A stretch of DNA of 64,000 bases from Rheinheimera lutimaris (GTDB lineage Bacteria; Pseudomonadota; Gammaproteobacteria; Enterobacterales; Alteromonadaceae): NCBI RefSeq assembly GCF_013283795.1, contig NZ_JABSOD010000004.1, positions 1 to 64,000 of the forward strand. Direction: 5' to 3'. The notes beneath the pieces are model-generated. The model saw only the letters and a list, made by a program, of their open reading frames with translations. It had not been told where the DNA came from and did not search any database. This document shows, piece by piece, positions 25,898-37,432 of the stretch. Numbering within the stretch: the first letter of the stretch is position 1; every line of letters begins with the position of its first letter. Position numbers and translations under genes: made by a program.

Positions 25898-26397
25898 GGG
25901 TTTTGAATACTCTGCTAATATTAGATTTCAGTTGCTATCGGCTGCACATTAGTGGGATAATCACCCCGCTAATTATGCCAAAAACTGGCAATTAGGGCGC
26001 TCAAAGTGACGTAAGAGAATTTGTGCGGCAGCGCTTGGGGGACTGATCATACCGAAATCGTGGTGAAAACCAACGTTTTTTATACCCCCGGCGTAAACCA
26101 AACGCCATTTGCCTGAGATAATGTTGCGTAATCTGTTATCAACAGCGGCAAAACATGAGTTCCGGTCAACCAGAGCATAAAAGATATTGCTATAACGCAG
26201 CGCCGTAAGGCGGTGTGTTTCAGATCCAAAAACGAAAACAGCATAAACTGCTCTGCCATCATAAAGGCCTAAGCAGTGACAATTTGGTTTCTTCAGACAT
26301 TCCAGTCGTGAGACTGCACCCATTAGTGTTTGATAACGTCTGAACACGCAGGTGCCCGCAGGGCTGCGTTGTGGCTGCAAAATGCGAGTCACTAACG
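25898..26397 (+). promoter_or_regulatory. Long upstream region / 5' UTR of rne
   Basis: 500 bases without a supportable gene. Several hairpins are visible, including GCGCCGTAAGGCG near 26205 and a strong ACGCA-N-GCCC...GGGC-TGCGT stem at 26346-26369 just before the start codon. In E. coli the long rne leader mediates autoregulation by RNase E; the same is likely here, but the E. coli hairpins are not obviously conserved in sequence. Confidence 0.55.
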
Positions 26398-29300
26398 ATG
26401 AAAAGAATGTTAATTAACGCGACGCAGGAAGAAGAAATCCGCGTTGCACTGGTCGATGGCCAGAAACTGTACGATTTAGACATAGAAAGTCCCGGCCACG
26501 AACAAAAAAAGGCCAACATTTACAAAGGTAAAATAACCCGCGTTGAGCCAAGCTTAGAAGCGGCTTTTGTTGACTACGGTGCTGATCGCCATGGTTTTTT
26601 ACCCCTGAAAGAAATCTCCCGCGAGTACTTCCCTGCCGGTTACAGTTTCGATGGTCGTCCGAACATCAAAGAAGTGGTAAAAGAAGGCCAGGAAGTTATT
26701 ATCCAAATTGATAAAGAAGAACGCGGCCAAAAAGGCGCCGCTTTAACCACCTTTATCAGCCTTGCCGGTTCTTATCTGGTGCTGATGCCGAACAACCCGC
26801 GTGCCGGGGGTATTTCCCGCCGTATCGAAGGTGACGAGCGTCAGGAATTAAAAGATTCATTAGGCCAGTTAGAAATGCCGGATGGCATGGGTTTAATCGT
26901 GCGTACTGCCGGTGTCGGTAAATCTTATGAAGAACTGGATTACGATTTAAAAGCGCTGTTAAAGCACTGGTCGGCTATTACTGAAGAAGCACAAAAGCGC
27001 GCATCGCCGTTTTTAATCCATCAGGAAAGCAACGTGGTATTTCGCGCTATTCGTGATTACCTGCGCCGCGATGTTGGTGAAATCCTGATCGACAACCCGC
27101 GTATTTTTGAAGAAGCTAAAGTTTATATCCAACAATTCCGCCCGGATTTCGCTCACCGCGTTAAGCTGTACCAAGGCGAAGTGCCGCTGTTTATGCACTT
27201 TCAGATTGAAACCCAAATTGAATCTGCATTTCGCCGCGAAGTACGTCTGCCATCAGGCGGCTCTATCGTAATCGACAGCACTGAAGCTTTAACCGCTATT
27301 GATATCAACTCGTCTAAAGCCACCAAAGGCGGCGATATTGAAGAAACGGCGTTTAACACTAACCTGGAAGCGGCCGATGAAATTGCCCGCCAGTTACGCC
27401 TGCGTGACTTAGGTGGTTTGATCGTTATCGACTTTATTGATATGACGCCGGTACGCCACCAGCGCGAAGTAGAGAACCGCTTAAAAGATGCCGTTAAACA
27501 CGACCGCGCCCGCGTGCAAATCGGCCGTATTTCGCGCTTTGGTTTATTGGAGATGTCACGTCAGCGCCTGCGCCCGTCACTGGGTGAATCCGCTACGCAT
27601 GTGTGCCCGCGCTGCCATGGCCGCGGCACTATCCGCAGTACTGAGTCCTCTGCGCTGTCTATCCTGCGGTTAATTGAAGAAGAGTCAATTAAAGACAATA
27701 CCAGTCAAATTCATGCTCAGGTACCGGTGTCTGTCGCCACTTACCTGATGAACGAAAAGCGTGAATCAGTGCGCCGCATTGAAACCCGCCATGGTATCCG
27801 CGTGTTTGTTATTCCGAACGAACATCTGGAAACACCAAACCATGAAGTGATCCGTATCCGTATCGACGAAGAAATTGATGATGTCAGCTACAACATGGTG
27901 AAAGCGCCTGAAGCGACCACCACCTTGTATCAACCGGCATCTGATGCAGTAAAAGAAAAACCGGCTATTTCTGCTATTAATATTGCCGACAGCAGCGCAG
28001 CACGCCCTGCCTCTAAAGCAACAGCTGAGGCAGCACCGGCGGCACAAGGCGGATTGTTTAAAGCAATAAGCAACTGGTTTGGTAAAGTATTTGGCCCGGC
28101 CGAAAGCCAACCGGAAGTTAAACCGGCAGCGAAAGCTACCGGGCGCACTAATCAGCGCAGTGGTAATCGTGATGGCAACCGTGACAATAGCCGTGATGCA
28201 AATCGTGACGGCAGTCGCGAAAATGGCCGTGATGCAAACCGTGATAATAACCGTCGCCGTAATAAACCGCGTCGTCGCAATGAAGGCGAAGACCGCGCCA
28301 CAACTGCGGTAAAAGACGATACAGCGCAAAACAAACCGGAACGTCAACAACGTCCGCCACAAGAGGCGCGTGCACCAAGGCCGCAACAGGAAGCAAGAAA
28401 GCCGCAGGATAAACCTGCTGCAGCACCGGTAGTAAAAGAACACGACGATGAAGACAGCGCACCGCAACGTATTGCCGAGCGGCGCCAGCGGCGTAATGTT
28501 CGCAAGTCAGTGCGGATGGATAAGCCAGAAGCTGCAACTGTTACCACAGCGGTTACTGCACCGGTGGCAGAAACCGTGGCTACAGCGCAAACAGCGGTAG
28601 CGACAGAAGCTGTTACAACAAAAGAAATACCGGCCAATCCGGTTGTTGAAAGCACAGCTAATGACGCGGTAACTGCGGCACCGGCAGAAACTGTTGTGAC
28701 AGTTGAGACCGTAGCTGACAGCAGCACGACCGAAGTTGTCAGCGCTAAAAATGATGCAACGACTGAAGAAGCGGCAGAGCCACGTAGCCGTAACCGTCGT
28801 TCACCGCGTCATTTACGCGCTGCTGGTCAGAAGCGTAAGAAAGATCAGGAGCAAACAGAAGCAGCTGAAGCAGTTGCCGATGTACAGGATCAAGCTGCTA
28901 CCACAGAAACTGCAGATGCTACCGTGCAAAACACAGCTGAAGCGGTAGCTCCTGTAACAGCAAATGAAGCAACAGCTGAAACAGCTGACGCTGTGCCGGC
29001 AGATAAGCCAAAACCACGCAGCCGTCGCAAACCGGCCGCGAAAAAAGCAGATAAAGCCGAAGCAGATGTTGCAGTAAACACTGAAGCAAGCGCTGAACCA
29101 GCTACTGCCGTAAAAGCTGCACCGGTAGCTGAGGTTACTGCTGAAACAAAGGCAGAGACGAAAGTTGCAGCTATAGCTGAAGTAGCTGTTAAGCCGGAAG
29201 CTGTAACTGTTAAAGCAGCGGCACCTAAGTCGGCAGCGAAACCTGCAGGCGGCCGTTATGCACAAATGGTAGTAGCTACTATGACTAAACCGGAAGCCGT

Positions 29301-29451
29301 TGACAGCACTGCATCAGCAAGCGCCGAAGCTCCTGTAGCCACGCCGGCTGCAGCGCGGCCAAGCGTTGCCAGTTCAGAGCGTCCTGCCGGTTCAGCATTC
29401 GCCCGTCAGGCAGTCACAGCACCGATGACCAAACCTAAAGCAGATGAATAA
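26398..29451 (+). CDS. rne: Ribonuclease E
   Basis: A 1017-residue endoribonuclease, the core of the RNA degradosome. Start at 26398 ([10 protein letters not shown]); an upstream in-frame ATG at 26371 is not conserved. S1 domain about 37-120, catalytic Asp residues D302 (AIDINS) and D345 (VIDFID), Zn-link C403-x-x-C406. The C-terminal half is disordered: an amphipathic segment near 555-575 ([16 protein letters not shown]) probably binds membrane. An arginine-rich NRD-repeat block follows at about 582-630, then Ala/Glu/Thr-rich linkers. The final APMTKP motif resembles the E. coli tail near the PNPase site. Confidence 0.96.
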   Translation: MKRMLINATQEEEIRVALVDGQKLYDLDIESPGHEQKKANIYKGKITRVEPSLEAAFVDYGADRHGFLPLKEISREYFPAGYSFDGRPNIKEVVKEGQEVIIQIDKEERGQKGAALTTFISLAGSYLVLMPNNPRAGGISRRIEGDERQELKDSLGQLEMPDGMGLIVRTAGVGKSYEELDYDLKALLKHWSAITEEAQKRASPFLIHQESNVVFRAIRDYLRRDVGEILIDNPRIFEEAKVYIQQFRPDFAHRVKLYQGEVPLFMHFQIETQIESAFRREVRLPSGGSIVIDSTEALTAIDINSSKATKGGDIEETAFNTNLEAADEIARQLRLRDLGGLIVIDFIDMTPVRHQREVENRLKDAVKHDRARVQIGRISRFGLLEMSRQRLRPSLGESATHVCPRCHGRGTIRSTESSALSILRLIEEESIKDNTSQIHAQVPVSVATYLMNEKRESVRRIETRHGIRVFVIPNEHLETPNHEVIRIRIDEEIDDVSYNMVKAPEATTTLYQPASDAVKEKPAISAINIADSSAARPASKATAEAAPAAQGGLFKAISNWFGKVFGPAESQPEVKPAAKATGRTNQRSGNRDGNRDNSRDANRDGSRENGRDANRDNNRRRNKPRRRNEGEDRATTAVKDDTAQNKPERQQRPPQEARAPRPQQEARKPQDKPAAAPVVKEHDDEDSAPQRIAERRQRRNVRKSVRMDKPEAATVTTAVTAPVAETVATAQTAVATEAVTTKEIPANPVVESTANDAVTAAPAETVVTVETVADSSTTEVVSAKNDATTEEAAEPRSRNRRSPRHLRAAGQKRKKDQEQTEAAEAVADVQDQAATTETADATVQNTAEAVAPVTANEATAETADAVPADKPKPRSRRKPAAKKADKAEADVAVNTEASAEPATAVKAAPVAEVTAETKAETKVAAIAEVAVKPEAVTVKAAAPKSAAKPAGGRYAQMVVATMTKPEAVDSTASASAEAPVATPAAARPSVASSERPAGSAFARQAVTAPMTKPKADE

Positions 29452-29489
29452 TCTGCTTTGCCAGGCGCATCAATGATGCGCTGAACACA

Positions 29490-29518
29490 AAAAAGCCAGA
29501 CGATGTCTGGCTTTTTTA
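29490..29518. terminator. Bidirectional terminator between rne and the porin gene
   Basis: Stem GCCAGAC (29495-29501), loop GAT, stem GTCTGGC (29505-29511), with A-rich and T6 flanks on the two sides. Convergent genes lie on both sides. Confidence 0.88.
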
Positions 29519-29535
29519 TTGGCGTTAAATGCTAA

Positions 29536-30699
29536 TCAGAAATCGTATTTAGCACTGAACTGAATACGGTTCATATCGCCGTCAGCTCCTGACTCCACTT
29601 CACGGTTAGCAAACTTGTACTCAACCCCTACCATCAGCTTTTTCGTGGCTTGGTACAGCAGGTTAGCACTGTAGCTCTGGGTGGTTTTAGTTGCGCCCAC
29701 TCCGGTTAACGCCGTGTCGTTATCCGCCATCAAAGTAGAATACAGGAAGGTAGAACGCCATTGATCATTCCACAAATGGCGATAAGCTACAGAGAATGCG
29801 GTCACATCAATAGCTTCAAGATTGCCGTCAGCATCCAGCACCGCGCCGTTAACAGTATTTAAACCAACATAACGACCCAGACCTTTACCGGTATTTAATG
29901 TAATACGAATATCGTCTTTGTTAGCAAAATCAATTTTGGTGCTAACCGATAAACCGTAAGAGGTTACTTCATCATCAAAAGTGCCATCATCAATTGCAAT
30001 TTGACGCAGTAAGCCGGCCACTTTAACCACACCCCAATCTGTTTTCAAATTGTAGCTGGCGGTAAAGTCCGGTGTGGCATTATCGTCTGTGGTAAAACGA
30101 CCCGCACCGCCTACAGGAGAGACCGTACTTTCAGGGTTTTCTACCGCGAAGGCAAAGTTACCGTGGGTGTAGCGCACCTGTGCCTGGCGGATAAAGATAG
30201 CGGCATCCGGGTTACCAACAAAGTCTAATGTGTCCGGCAGTGACGCCAGATCCATAAAGTTCGACCAGGTTTGGCCCAGTGTCCAGTTTTTGTATTTAAT
30301 AAAGGCATGCCGCAGCACCGGGCTATAGCCATTCGTCGTCCGTTCGTCGTTATTATTAAAACTGGTCATAAAATCGAACTCAAGATGACCGGTAATTTTA
30401 TTGCCGTCTTCCAGCTCGGTGGCAGTAGAGAAGAAAAAGCGTGATTGGCGGGCATGCATATCAAACCGTGTTGCACTATCAGCTCCGGGATTGACCGGAG
30501 TCAATGAGGGAACATAAAAATCCCGGCCCAGAAAGTTACCAATTTCACCGTCTGATGTTTCAGTTACCATGGCATCCAGTTTTACATAGCCACCAAAGGT
30601 AACATTAGTGCCACCAATATCGAAACCCGCAGCTTGCACACTGCCGGCGCCAAGGGCTATGCAGGCAGCGAGGTAAGATACAGTTGTTATTTTTTTCAT
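29536..30699 (-). CDS. DcaP-like outer-membrane porin
   Basis: A 387-residue protein with a 23-residue signal peptide ([23 protein letters not shown]) and alternating beta-barrel strands ending in F (AKYDF), the signal for Bam assembly. Early motifs [14 protein letters not shown] and GRDFYVPS are those of DcaP-family trimeric porins, which take up small acids. SD GGAGAG. It is divergent from acs and shares its 240-base promoter region, suggesting co-regulation with acetate use (inference). Confidence 0.85.
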   Translation of the reverse strand: MKKITTVSYLAACIALGAGSVQAAGFDIGGTNVTFGGYVKLDAMVTETSDGEIGNFLGRDFYVPSLTPVNPGADSATRFDMHARQSRFFFSTATELEDGNKITGHLEFDFMTSFNNNDERTTNGYSPVLRHAFIKYKNWTLGQTWSNFMDLASLPDTLDFVGNPDAAIFIRQAQVRYTHGNFAFAVENPESTVSPVGGAGRFTTDDNATPDFTASYNLKTDWGVVKVAGLLRQIAIDDGTFDDEVTSYGLSVSTKIDFANKDDIRITLNTGKGLGRYVGLNTVNGAVLDADGNLEAIDVTAFSVAYRHLWNDQWRSTFLYSTLMADNDTALTGVGATKTTQSYSANLLYQATKKLMVGVEYKFANREVESGADGDMNRIQFSAKYDF

Positions 30700-30848
30700 T
30701 TGCCGTCTCTCCGTGTTTTTTCTTGTAATGGTAATTTTCGTTTCAACTTTGGTTTACTACTGCAGTTACTGCAATTAGCCTTTAGTCGCAAATCAGCGCT
30801 AAAACCCACCATCAAACAACAATGTATTGATGCATGGCAGCCTGGCCT

Positions 30849-30870
30849 GACTTTAGCTAGACTAATGTCT
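30849..30870 (+). promoter_or_regulatory. Candidate CrbR-type site upstream of acs
   Basis: AGACTAATGTCT (30859-30870) is an inverted repeat, and GACTTTAG (30849-30856) is a half-matching copy in the other direction. The GACTAA-N-GTC core also occurs upstream of the DUF4212-actP operon at 37346-37357. Binding by CrbR is inference. Confidence 0.4.
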
Positions 30871-30939
30871 AATTTCAAACAATACACGGCTCCGATAGAA
30901 AGAGTCTTAGAAAATTACAGCAGTCTCACAGGGGAAGTT

Positions 30940-32904
30940 ATGTCACATCCATCAGTTTATCCGGTACCCGCCAGCGCAGCCAAGCGCTCTCTTCTGACGA
31001 ATGAGCAATATATGCAGATGTATCAACAATCTGTCAGTGCTCCTGATACGTTTTGGGCAGAACACGGTAAGCGGTTACACTGGTTTACTCCCTTTACCAA
31101 GGTGAAAAATACCAGCTTTGACAGCGGCAAGTTAAACATTAACTGGTTTAGTGACGGTATTTTGAACGCCAGCTATAACTGTCTTGACCGTCATCTGCCA
31201 CAGCGCGCCGACCAGGTAGCCTATTTTTGGGAAGGCGACTCACCGGACGCACAAAAAACGGTTACCTATGCCGAATTACACCAGCAAGTGTGTAAGTTAG
31301 CTAACGGTATGAAAGAACTAGGGGTTGGCAAAGGTGACCGGGTTACTATTTATCTGCCGATGATTCCTGAGGCCACAGTAGCTCTGCTGGCCTGTGCCCG
31401 TATTGGCGCCGTGCACTCAGTGGTGTTTGCCGGCTTTTCACCGGATGCGCTGGGTAGCCGCATTGTCGACTGCGACTCCAAATTAGTTATTACAGCCGAT
31501 CAAGCCCTGCGCGGCAGCCGCGTCACTAACCTGAAAGATAATACTGATATGGCGCTGGGCCATTTGGGTGAAACCTCACCGGTACAAAACGTCATAGTAG
31601 TTAAGCATGTTGGCAAGAACGTCGATATGCAGGCCGGTAAAGACGGCCGTGATGTTTGGTATCATGATTTACTAAGCCGCCAGAGCGCCGACTGCCCCGC
31701 AGAGCCAATGAGTGCTGAGGATCCGCTGTTTATTCTGTATACCTCCGGTTCTACCGGTAAACCCAAAGGCGTACTGCACACCACCGGTGGTTATATGGTA
31801 TGGGCGTCGATGACGCACCAATATGTATTTGATTACCATGACGGCGATGTGTATTGGTGTGCGGCGGACATCGGCTGGGTAACAGGGCACACTTATATTG
31901 TGTACGGACCTTTGGCGAATGGCGCCAGCAGCGTGTTATTTGAAGGTGTGCCGAATTACCCCAGCGTCAAACGCATGGCACAAATTGTCGACAAGTATAA
32001 AGTGAACATCCTTTATACCGCTCCTACCGCTATTCGCGCCCTGATGGCGCATGGCGATGCGCCGGTAGAAGGTGCAGCTCTGACATCACTGCGCACCCTT
32101 GGTAGTGTGGGCGAACCTATTAACCCTGAAGCCTGGAACTGGTACCACGAGAAGTTCGGCAAGGGTAACTGCCCTATTGTCGATACCTGGTGGCAAACAG
32201 AAACCGGCGGTATTTTAATTACACCACTGCCGGGTTGTACTGAACTTAAGCCAGGCTCCGCTACGCGACCATTTTTTGGTGTGCAACCGGCGATAGTCGA
32301 TAATGACGGCAAAGAACTAAGCGGTGCGTGCGAAGGCAACCTGGTGATTAAAGACAGCTGGCCCGGCCAAATGCGCAGTATTTATGGCGACCATGACCGC
32401 TTTGAACAGACCTATTTCAGCACTTACCCTGGCTTGTACTTCACCGGCGACGGCGCCAAACGTGATGCCGATGGTTACTATTGGTTAACCGGCCGTGTCG
32501 ACGATGTATTAAATATATCCGGCCACCGTTTGGGCACAGCAGAAATTGAGAGCTGCCTGGTAGCCCATGATGCCGTAGCAGAGGCTGCTGTAGTCGGTTA
32601 CCCGCACGATATCAAGGGCCAGGGTATCTATGTATATGTGACGCCAAGGGTGGGTATTGAACCCGGTGCAGAACTGACCAAAGCGCTGCGTGATTGGGTA
32701 CGGGAGGAAATCTCGCCTATTGCAACGCCGGATCTGATCCAATGGGCGCCAACCGGCCTGCCAAAAACCCGCTCCGGCAAGATTATGCGGCGTATTTTAC
32801 GTAAAATTGCCGCCAATGAGCATGATCAGCTGGGTGATATCTCAACGTTAGCTGACCCGTCAGTGGTTGAAACTCTGGTAAACAACCGGCTAAACCGTAA
32901 ATAA
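30940..32904 (+). CDS. acs: Acetyl-CoA synthetase
   Basis: A 654-residue AMP-forming ligase activating acetate. The start at 30940 ([16 protein letters not shown]) has SD GGGGAA. P-loop [12 protein letters not shown] (about 263-274), the acetate-pocket region [10 protein letters not shown] and the C-terminal acetylatable lysine in [14 protein letters not shown] are all intact. The next gene is the response regulator CrbR, and the acetate symporter operon follows, so this is an acetate scavenging locus. Confidence 0.97.
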   Translation: MSHPSVYPVPASAAKRSLLTNEQYMQMYQQSVSAPDTFWAEHGKRLHWFTPFTKVKNTSFDSGKLNINWFSDGILNASYNCLDRHLPQRADQVAYFWEGDSPDAQKTVTYAELHQQVCKLANGMKELGVGKGDRVTIYLPMIPEATVALLACARIGAVHSVVFAGFSPDALGSRIVDCDSKLVITADQALRGSRVTNLKDNTDMALGHLGETSPVQNVIVVKHVGKNVDMQAGKDGRDVWYHDLLSRQSADCPAEPMSAEDPLFILYTSGSTGKPKGVLHTTGGYMVWASMTHQYVFDYHDGDVYWCAADIGWVTGHTYIVYGPLANGASSVLFEGVPNYPSVKRMAQIVDKYKVNILYTAPTAIRALMAHGDAPVEGAALTSLRTLGSVGEPINPEAWNWYHEKFGKGNCPIVDTWWQTETGGILITPLPGCTELKPGSATRPFFGVQPAIVDNDGKELSGACEGNLVIKDSWPGQMRSIYGDHDRFEQTYFSTYPGLYFTGDGAKRDADGYYWLTGRVDDVLNISGHRLGTAEIESCLVAHDAVAEAAVVGYPHDIKGQGIYVYVTPRVGIEPGAELTKALRDWVREEISPIATPDLIQWAPTGLPKTRSGKIMRRILRKIAANEHDQLGDISTLADPSVVETLVNNRLNRK

Positions 32905-32951
32905 GCTATACCGCCAGTACGCGCTTGACACAACGGCGTACTCACCTCAGT

Positions 32952-32979
32952 ATAAAGGCCGCAGATGCGGCCTTTTGTT
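32952..32979 (+). terminator. Terminator after acs
   Basis: AAAGGCCGC (32954-32962), loop AGAT, GCGGCCTTT (32967-32975), then TTGTTT. Implies that crbR has its own promoter. Confidence 0.8.
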
Positions 32980-33023
32980 TACAAACAACATAATAATTAT
33001 AATTCCCTTCGCCGGAGGATAAG

Positions 33024-33701
33024 ATGGCAAAACTGATCGTCGCAGACGACCACCCGCTGTTTCGCAACGCGCTGATAAATGCTATCAGCAGCACTTTTGC
33101 CACTAAAGCAACCATAGAAACCGACAGTTTTGACACTACCTGTATCGCGCTGGAGCAACACCCTGACACAGACTTATTGTTGTTGGATTTACATATGCCT
33201 GGTAATTGCGGCTTTTTAGGCTTAATTCAACTGCGTAAATCTTTTCCATCCCTACCCATAGTGGTTATTTCTGCCAGTGAGGAGCTGGACGTGATCCGTC
33301 GCGTTATGGCTTTCGGTGCTTCAGCCTATGTGCCCAAATCCGCTAATCCGGCCGATATCAGCGCGGCGTTAAATGCAGTGTTAGCCGGTGAACTTTGGGT
33401 GCCGGCGGCGATTAAAAAGCAGGTATTGGAGCATCACAGCGACGAAGCCGAAGAGGATTTAGATCTGGCGGCGAAAGTGGCACAGCTGACACAACAGCAA
33501 TATAAAGTGCTGTACTATTTAACCGAAGGTTGGTTAAACAAACAAATTGCCTATGATTTACATATTTCTGAAGCCACGGTAAAAGCCCATATCACTGCTA
33601 TTTTCCGCAAGCTGGGCGTAACCAACCGCACTCAGGTGGTGATCCAGGCGCAGCGTTTAACACTGGAACCCCCGGTAAACAAAGCGATGGCACAGCACTG
33701 A
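33024..33701 (+). CDS. crbR: LuxR-type response regulator of acetate metabolism
   Basis: A 225-residue NarL/LuxR-family regulator. The receiver domain is at about 1-120 with phospho-acceptor D55 (LLLLDLHMPG) and acidic D8/D9; the HTH is at about 155-215 (LTQQQYKVLYYLTEGWLNKQIAYDLHISEATVKAHI). Located between acs and the convergent sensor CrbS, matching the CrbSR (MxtR/ErdR) system that activates acs in Vibrio and Pseudomonas. SD GGAGG. The symbol is assigned by context. Confidence 0.85.
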   Translation: MAKLIVADDHPLFRNALINAISSTFATKATIETDSFDTTCIALEQHPDTDLLLLDLHMPGNCGFLGLIQLRKSFPSLPIVVISASEELDVIRRVMAFGASAYVPKSANPADISAALNAVLAGELWVPAAIKKQVLEHHSDEAEEDLDLAAKVAQLTQQQYKVLYYLTEGWLNKQIAYDLHISEATVKAHITAIFRKLGVTNRTQVVIQAQRLTLEPPVNKAMAQH

Positions 33702-33720
33702 GCCGTGGCGCAGCCAGAGA

Positions 33721-36700
33721 CTAATGCGCTGCGCGCTTTAACATTTTCAAGTGGTTTAAGCTGGCCCGCAATGCTGCCGGTTTAATCGGCTTGGCTAAAA
33801 ACATTAAGCCATGTTGCTTTGCTTTCATTGCCAGCCCGGCCTCCGGCGAAGCCGATACCAAAATACCGTTTACATTGCCCCAAACCAGTTTTATTTTTTC
33901 ATACAGTTGCAAACCATTCAGATGTTGCCCCAGCTGATAGTCAATTAACAATGCATCCGGTGCGCCATGTAAACGCGCATAGTCCAACAGACTTTCTTCA
34001 TCATAAAAGCTTTTAACATCATCAATTTGCCATTGCTGCAGTAACACGGTTAATGCTGCCAAATTAGCGGCGTCGTCATCGACACACACTACAGACAAGC
34101 CCTGGACCGGCCGTTGTTGAATGTTACCTCGTAGCGGCAGCTCAGGCCGTAACACTGTCTGGCTCAGCGGCAGTACTAAACTGAACATACTGCCTTTGCC
34201 GGGTGTCGACACCACATTCAGCGGATGGCCGAGTAATTTTGCCATCCGGTTTACCACACCCAAGCCCAACCCTACGCCCTGCTCACCTTTGGCGGTGGCG
34301 TCGATACGGTAAAAGTCTTCAAAAATCCTCTGTAAATCGCCGTCGGTAATGCCGGGACCTGTGTCCCATACCTGAAGCAACAATTGCGGGCCCCGCTTGC
34401 GACACCCCAACACAATACGGCCTTTTTTTGTGTATTTAATCGCATTAGACAGCAAGTTTTGTAAGATTCGCCGTAAATATGTCGGATCGGTTTGCACCTG
34501 ATAATCCGCTGCCCGCACGGTTAACTGCAAACCTTTTTGCTTTGCCAGCAAACTGAATTCGTCAGATAACTGCGCCAGTAACTCTTTTAATGCGACATTT
34601 TGCACATCTGGTGCTAATTTACCGTCGTCCAGCTTGGCAATTTCCAGCAAGGTGGAGATCAGCTCTTCCGACGCCTTTAATGAGTTATCCAACTGGCCAA
34701 TAATATGTTGTTGCTGTTGCGTATCTTTAATACCGGCCAGCGCTGCAGTAAACAACCGCGCCGCATTCAGTGGCTGTAAAATGTCGTGACTGGCCAACGC
34801 CAGAAAGCGCGTTTTCGAGGCATTTGCGGCCTCGGCTTCAGCTTTAGCCTGTAACAATTGCTGCTCGGTTTCACGCCGTCGGCGCACCTCCCCCAGCAAT
34901 TCATGGTTTATCTCAGAAATAGTCTGGGTGCGCTCCTGCACACGGTCTTCCAAATGCTGTTTCGCTTCGGCCAGCGCCTGCACCGCCTGCACATGGTCAG
35001 AAATATCGGTAAAACTGGTAACAAAACCGCCGCCCGGGATCGGGTTACCACGCATTTCAATGACACGGCCATCCGGCCTTACCCGTTGAAACACATGTGC
35101 CGTGCCTTTTTGCATATGCGAAATACGTTTTTCAACATGCTCATCCGCGCTGCCGGGGCCACACAGGCCCCGCTCAGCATTAAAGCGCACGATATCAGCC
35201 ACCGGCCGGCCAACCCGCACCATGGCATCCGGATAAGAGAACATTTCCAGATAGGCTTTGTTCCAGGCCACCAGCTTTAACTCACGATCTACTACACTGA
35301 CCCCCTGACTTAAATGTTCCAGGGTAGAAAATAATATTTTGCGTGAGAACTGAATCGCCTGAGTAGTATCGTCAAACAAGGTAACCACATCTTCGAAACC
35401 CAGCTGACGTCCATCCAGCACGGCATTAACCATGGCAGCCGCTGAGGATGCGCCAATAACCCCGGCCAATTCACGCTCTACATGTTCCACCAGGCCGACG
35501 CTGGGTAAATCATCCAGTTGCAGAGATTCCTGCTGACGCCTGGCATATTCTTGCAGACACTCCGCTGCACGGCCATTGCCGACAAAACGCTCCAGCAGAA
35601 TTTTCAAATCGGTATTACGAATGCGAATGCGCCGTGCCGGTGTATCCTGATGATTAACCGGTAAATTCGGTTTAACAAAGGCCACCGCCTGCAACCGGTC
35701 TTGTAAATTCACCTGGGTTACCAACGAGGCCAGGATATAACACAGCAAGTTAAAACCCAGAGAAAACAATACGCCATGACTTAAACTATCCAGCTCAACA
35801 CCGAATAAGGCAGTCGGTACCAGCCAGGACCAGCCAAATAAACCGGTTTGCATAATATTACTGTCAATAGCGCCGGTGCTGACCAACTGCGGTAACATCA
35901 GGGTATAAAACCACAATATAAAGCCGACTGTTAAGCCAAGATAAACACCGTTAGCATTGCCACGGCGCCAGTAAAGGCCGCCGATAACCGCAGGAGCCAG
36001 TTGAATAACTAATGCAAAAGCTAACAGGCCGGTTTCTGCCAATTCATAATTGCGGGCAAACATCCGGTAATATAAATACGACAGCAGCATCACTAATATC
36101 ACCATGCTGCGCCGCACCAGCAGGATCAACAAACTGTAATCATGGCCCAAACCACGGCTTTTACTGTGTCGCAGCAGGCCCGGCATAATCACATCGTTAC
36201 TGATCATGGTTGACAATGCCAGGGTAGCAATAATGATCATCGAGGTTGCGGCAGAGAAGCCACCGATAAATACCAGCACGCTTAAAGTATCCCAACCGGA
36301 CTTAGCAGGGATAAGCAGTACAAAGCTGTCAGCCGAACTAAGCGCTTGCGGAAATAACTGCATACCGCCAATGGCAATAGGAATAACCACAATGGTGACT
36401 AAAAATAAATACAGTGAAAACCAGCGTCTGGCGTGGCGTAAATGGTGATGCGAGACATTTTCGACAAAGGCGACATGAAACTGGCGTGGCAGCAAAAACA
36501 CTGCCGCCATTGCCAAAATAGTTTTGGTAATGAATTCCACCACACCATAATTACTGCTGCTTTGCTGCTGTGCCATGGCATGGTCGGCAAAACGCAGAAA
36601 AATACTGCGCTCATCAGCCAGCACAAACACATATACCGCCAGCGCCAAAGTTAACAGTGCAAACAACTTTACCAGTGACTCAAAAGCAATTGCCACCATC

Positions 36701-37269
36701 ACGCCACGACTTTGCTCTGTCAGGTGCAGCTTGCGTGTGCCAAATAAAATAGCAAAAAATGCCATGGCTAACGCACTTAAAAAAGCACTGTCCTGCCACC
36801 AGTTGGCCGTGTCGTCATTAAAGTCGCCGCCGAGTAATACCTGATACGAGCTGGATACCGCTTTTAATTGCAGTGCAATATAGGGTACTACCACCACCAG
36901 ACATACCAGTGCGGCAATCAAGGCAATATTTTTGCGCTTGCCATAGCGGGCAGAAATAAAATCGGCCACCGAGGTGACGTTTTGCTTTTTAGCAACATAC
37001 AGCAATTTAAACAAAAATGGCTGGGCAAAAATAAACAGCAACACCGGACCAAGGTAAATAGGTATGTAGTCCCAACCACGGGTAACAGCTGTACCCACAG
37101 CACCGTAATAAGTCCAGGAGGTGCAATACACCGCCAACGCCAGGCTATAGATCAAGCCCCCATACTTTCGTATTAGTTTGTCATCGGCGTGGCGTTCACC
37201 CCAGTTGGCAATGAGAAACAAACCACCGACATACAGCAACGCCAATAAGGCAACGATCCAAGCGGCCAC
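33721..37269 (-). CDS. crbS: SSS-domain hybrid sensor histidine kinase
   Basis: An 1182-residue protein. Residues 1-520 form a sodium:solute symporter-like membrane domain of about 13 helices. A PAS domain follows at about 645-765, a coiled coil at 765-815, a HisKA domain with H828 (ALASHDILQPLNAARLF), an ATPase domain (LLSNAIKYTKKG, GLGLGVVNRMAKLLGH) and a C-terminal receiver domain (about 1055-1175, LLIDYQLG). The GTG start at 37269 has SD AGGAG. CrbS-type kinases are thought to sense transport of acetate or a related solute and to phosphorylate CrbR. Convergent with crbR and divergent from the actP operon. Confidence 0.9.
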   Translation of the reverse strand: MAAWIVALLALLYVGGLFLIANWGERHADDKLIRKYGGLIYSLALAVYCTSWTYYGAVGTAVTRGWDYIPIYLGPVLLFIFAQPFLFKLLYVAKKQNVTSVADFISARYGKRKNIALIAALVCLVVVVPYIALQLKAVSSSYQVLLGGDFNDDTANWWQDSAFLSALAMAFFAILFGTRKLHLTEQSRGVMVAIAFESLVKLFALLTLALAVYVFVLADERSIFLRFADHAMAQQQSSSNYGVVEFITKTILAMAAVFLLPRQFHVAFVENVSHHHLRHARRWFSLYLFLVTIVVIPIAIGGMQLFPQALSSADSFVLLIPAKSGWDTLSVLVFIGGFSAATSMIIIATLALSTMISNDVIMPGLLRHSKSRGLGHDYSLLILLVRRSMVILVMLLSYLYYRMFARNYELAETGLLAFALVIQLAPAVIGGLYWRRGNANGVYLGLTVGFILWFYTLMLPQLVSTGAIDSNIMQTGLFGWSWLVPTALFGVELDSLSHGVLFSLGFNLLCYILASLVTQVNLQDRLQAVAFVKPNLPVNHQDTPARRIRIRNTDLKILLERFVGNGRAAECLQEYARRQQESLQLDDLPSVGLVEHVERELAGVIGASSAAAMVNAVLDGRQLGFEDVVTLFDDTTQAIQFSRKILFSTLEHLSQGVSVVDRELKLVAWNKAYLEMFSYPDAMVRVGRPVADIVRFNAERGLCGPGSADEHVEKRISHMQKGTAHVFQRVRPDGRVIEMRGNPIPGGGFVTSFTDISDHVQAVQALAEAKQHLEDRVQERTQTISEINHELLGEVRRRRETEQQLLQAKAEAEAANASKTRFLALASHDILQPLNAARLFTAALAGIKDTQQQQHIIGQLDNSLKASEELISTLLEIAKLDDGKLAPDVQNVALKELLAQLSDEFSLLAKQKGLQLTVRAADYQVQTDPTYLRRILQNLLSNAIKYTKKGRIVLGCRKRGPQLLLQVWDTGPGITDGDLQRIFEDFYRIDATAKGEQGVGLGLGVVNRMAKLLGHPLNVVSTPGKGSMFSLVLPLSQTVLRPELPLRGNIQQRPVQGLSVVCVDDDAANLAALTVLLQQWQIDDVKSFYDEESLLDYARLHGAPDALLIDYQLGQHLNGLQLYEKIKLVWGNVNGILVSASPEAGLAMKAKQHGLMFLAKPIKPAALRASLNHLKMLKRAAH

Positions 37270-37345
37270 TGCACTCTCCTGTTATTTTTCTTGTTGTACT
37301 TTTGGCTCAGGCGGCGTTGCAAGTCAATACGCTGCGCCACAGCTT

Positions 37346-37357
37346 CGACTAAAGTCG
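37346..37357 (+). promoter_or_regulatory. Candidate CrbR-type site upstream of the symporter operon
   Basis: CGACTAAAGTCG is a near-perfect palindrome in the intergenic region between crbS and the DUF4212 gene, 76 bases before the latter. It shares GACTAA-N-GTC with the acs upstream site. Confidence 0.4.
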
Positions 37358-37432
37358 GGCTTTCACTTGTGTTAACTACTGCTAGATTAACTTTGCGAGA
37401 TAAAAATAACAAAGGAAAGGAGTGTAATTATT

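Noticed and set aside
25973-26392. Minus-strand ORF of 139 codons upstream of rne
   Set aside because: It lies in the expected rne leader, has unusual composition (many Cys, Arg), no SD and no recognisable features; most likely non-coding.
27766-28537. Long antisense ORFs within rne
   Set aside because: They mirror the repetitive, GC-biased third positions of the RNase E tail; their Cys/Arg/Phe-rich translations look like shadows.
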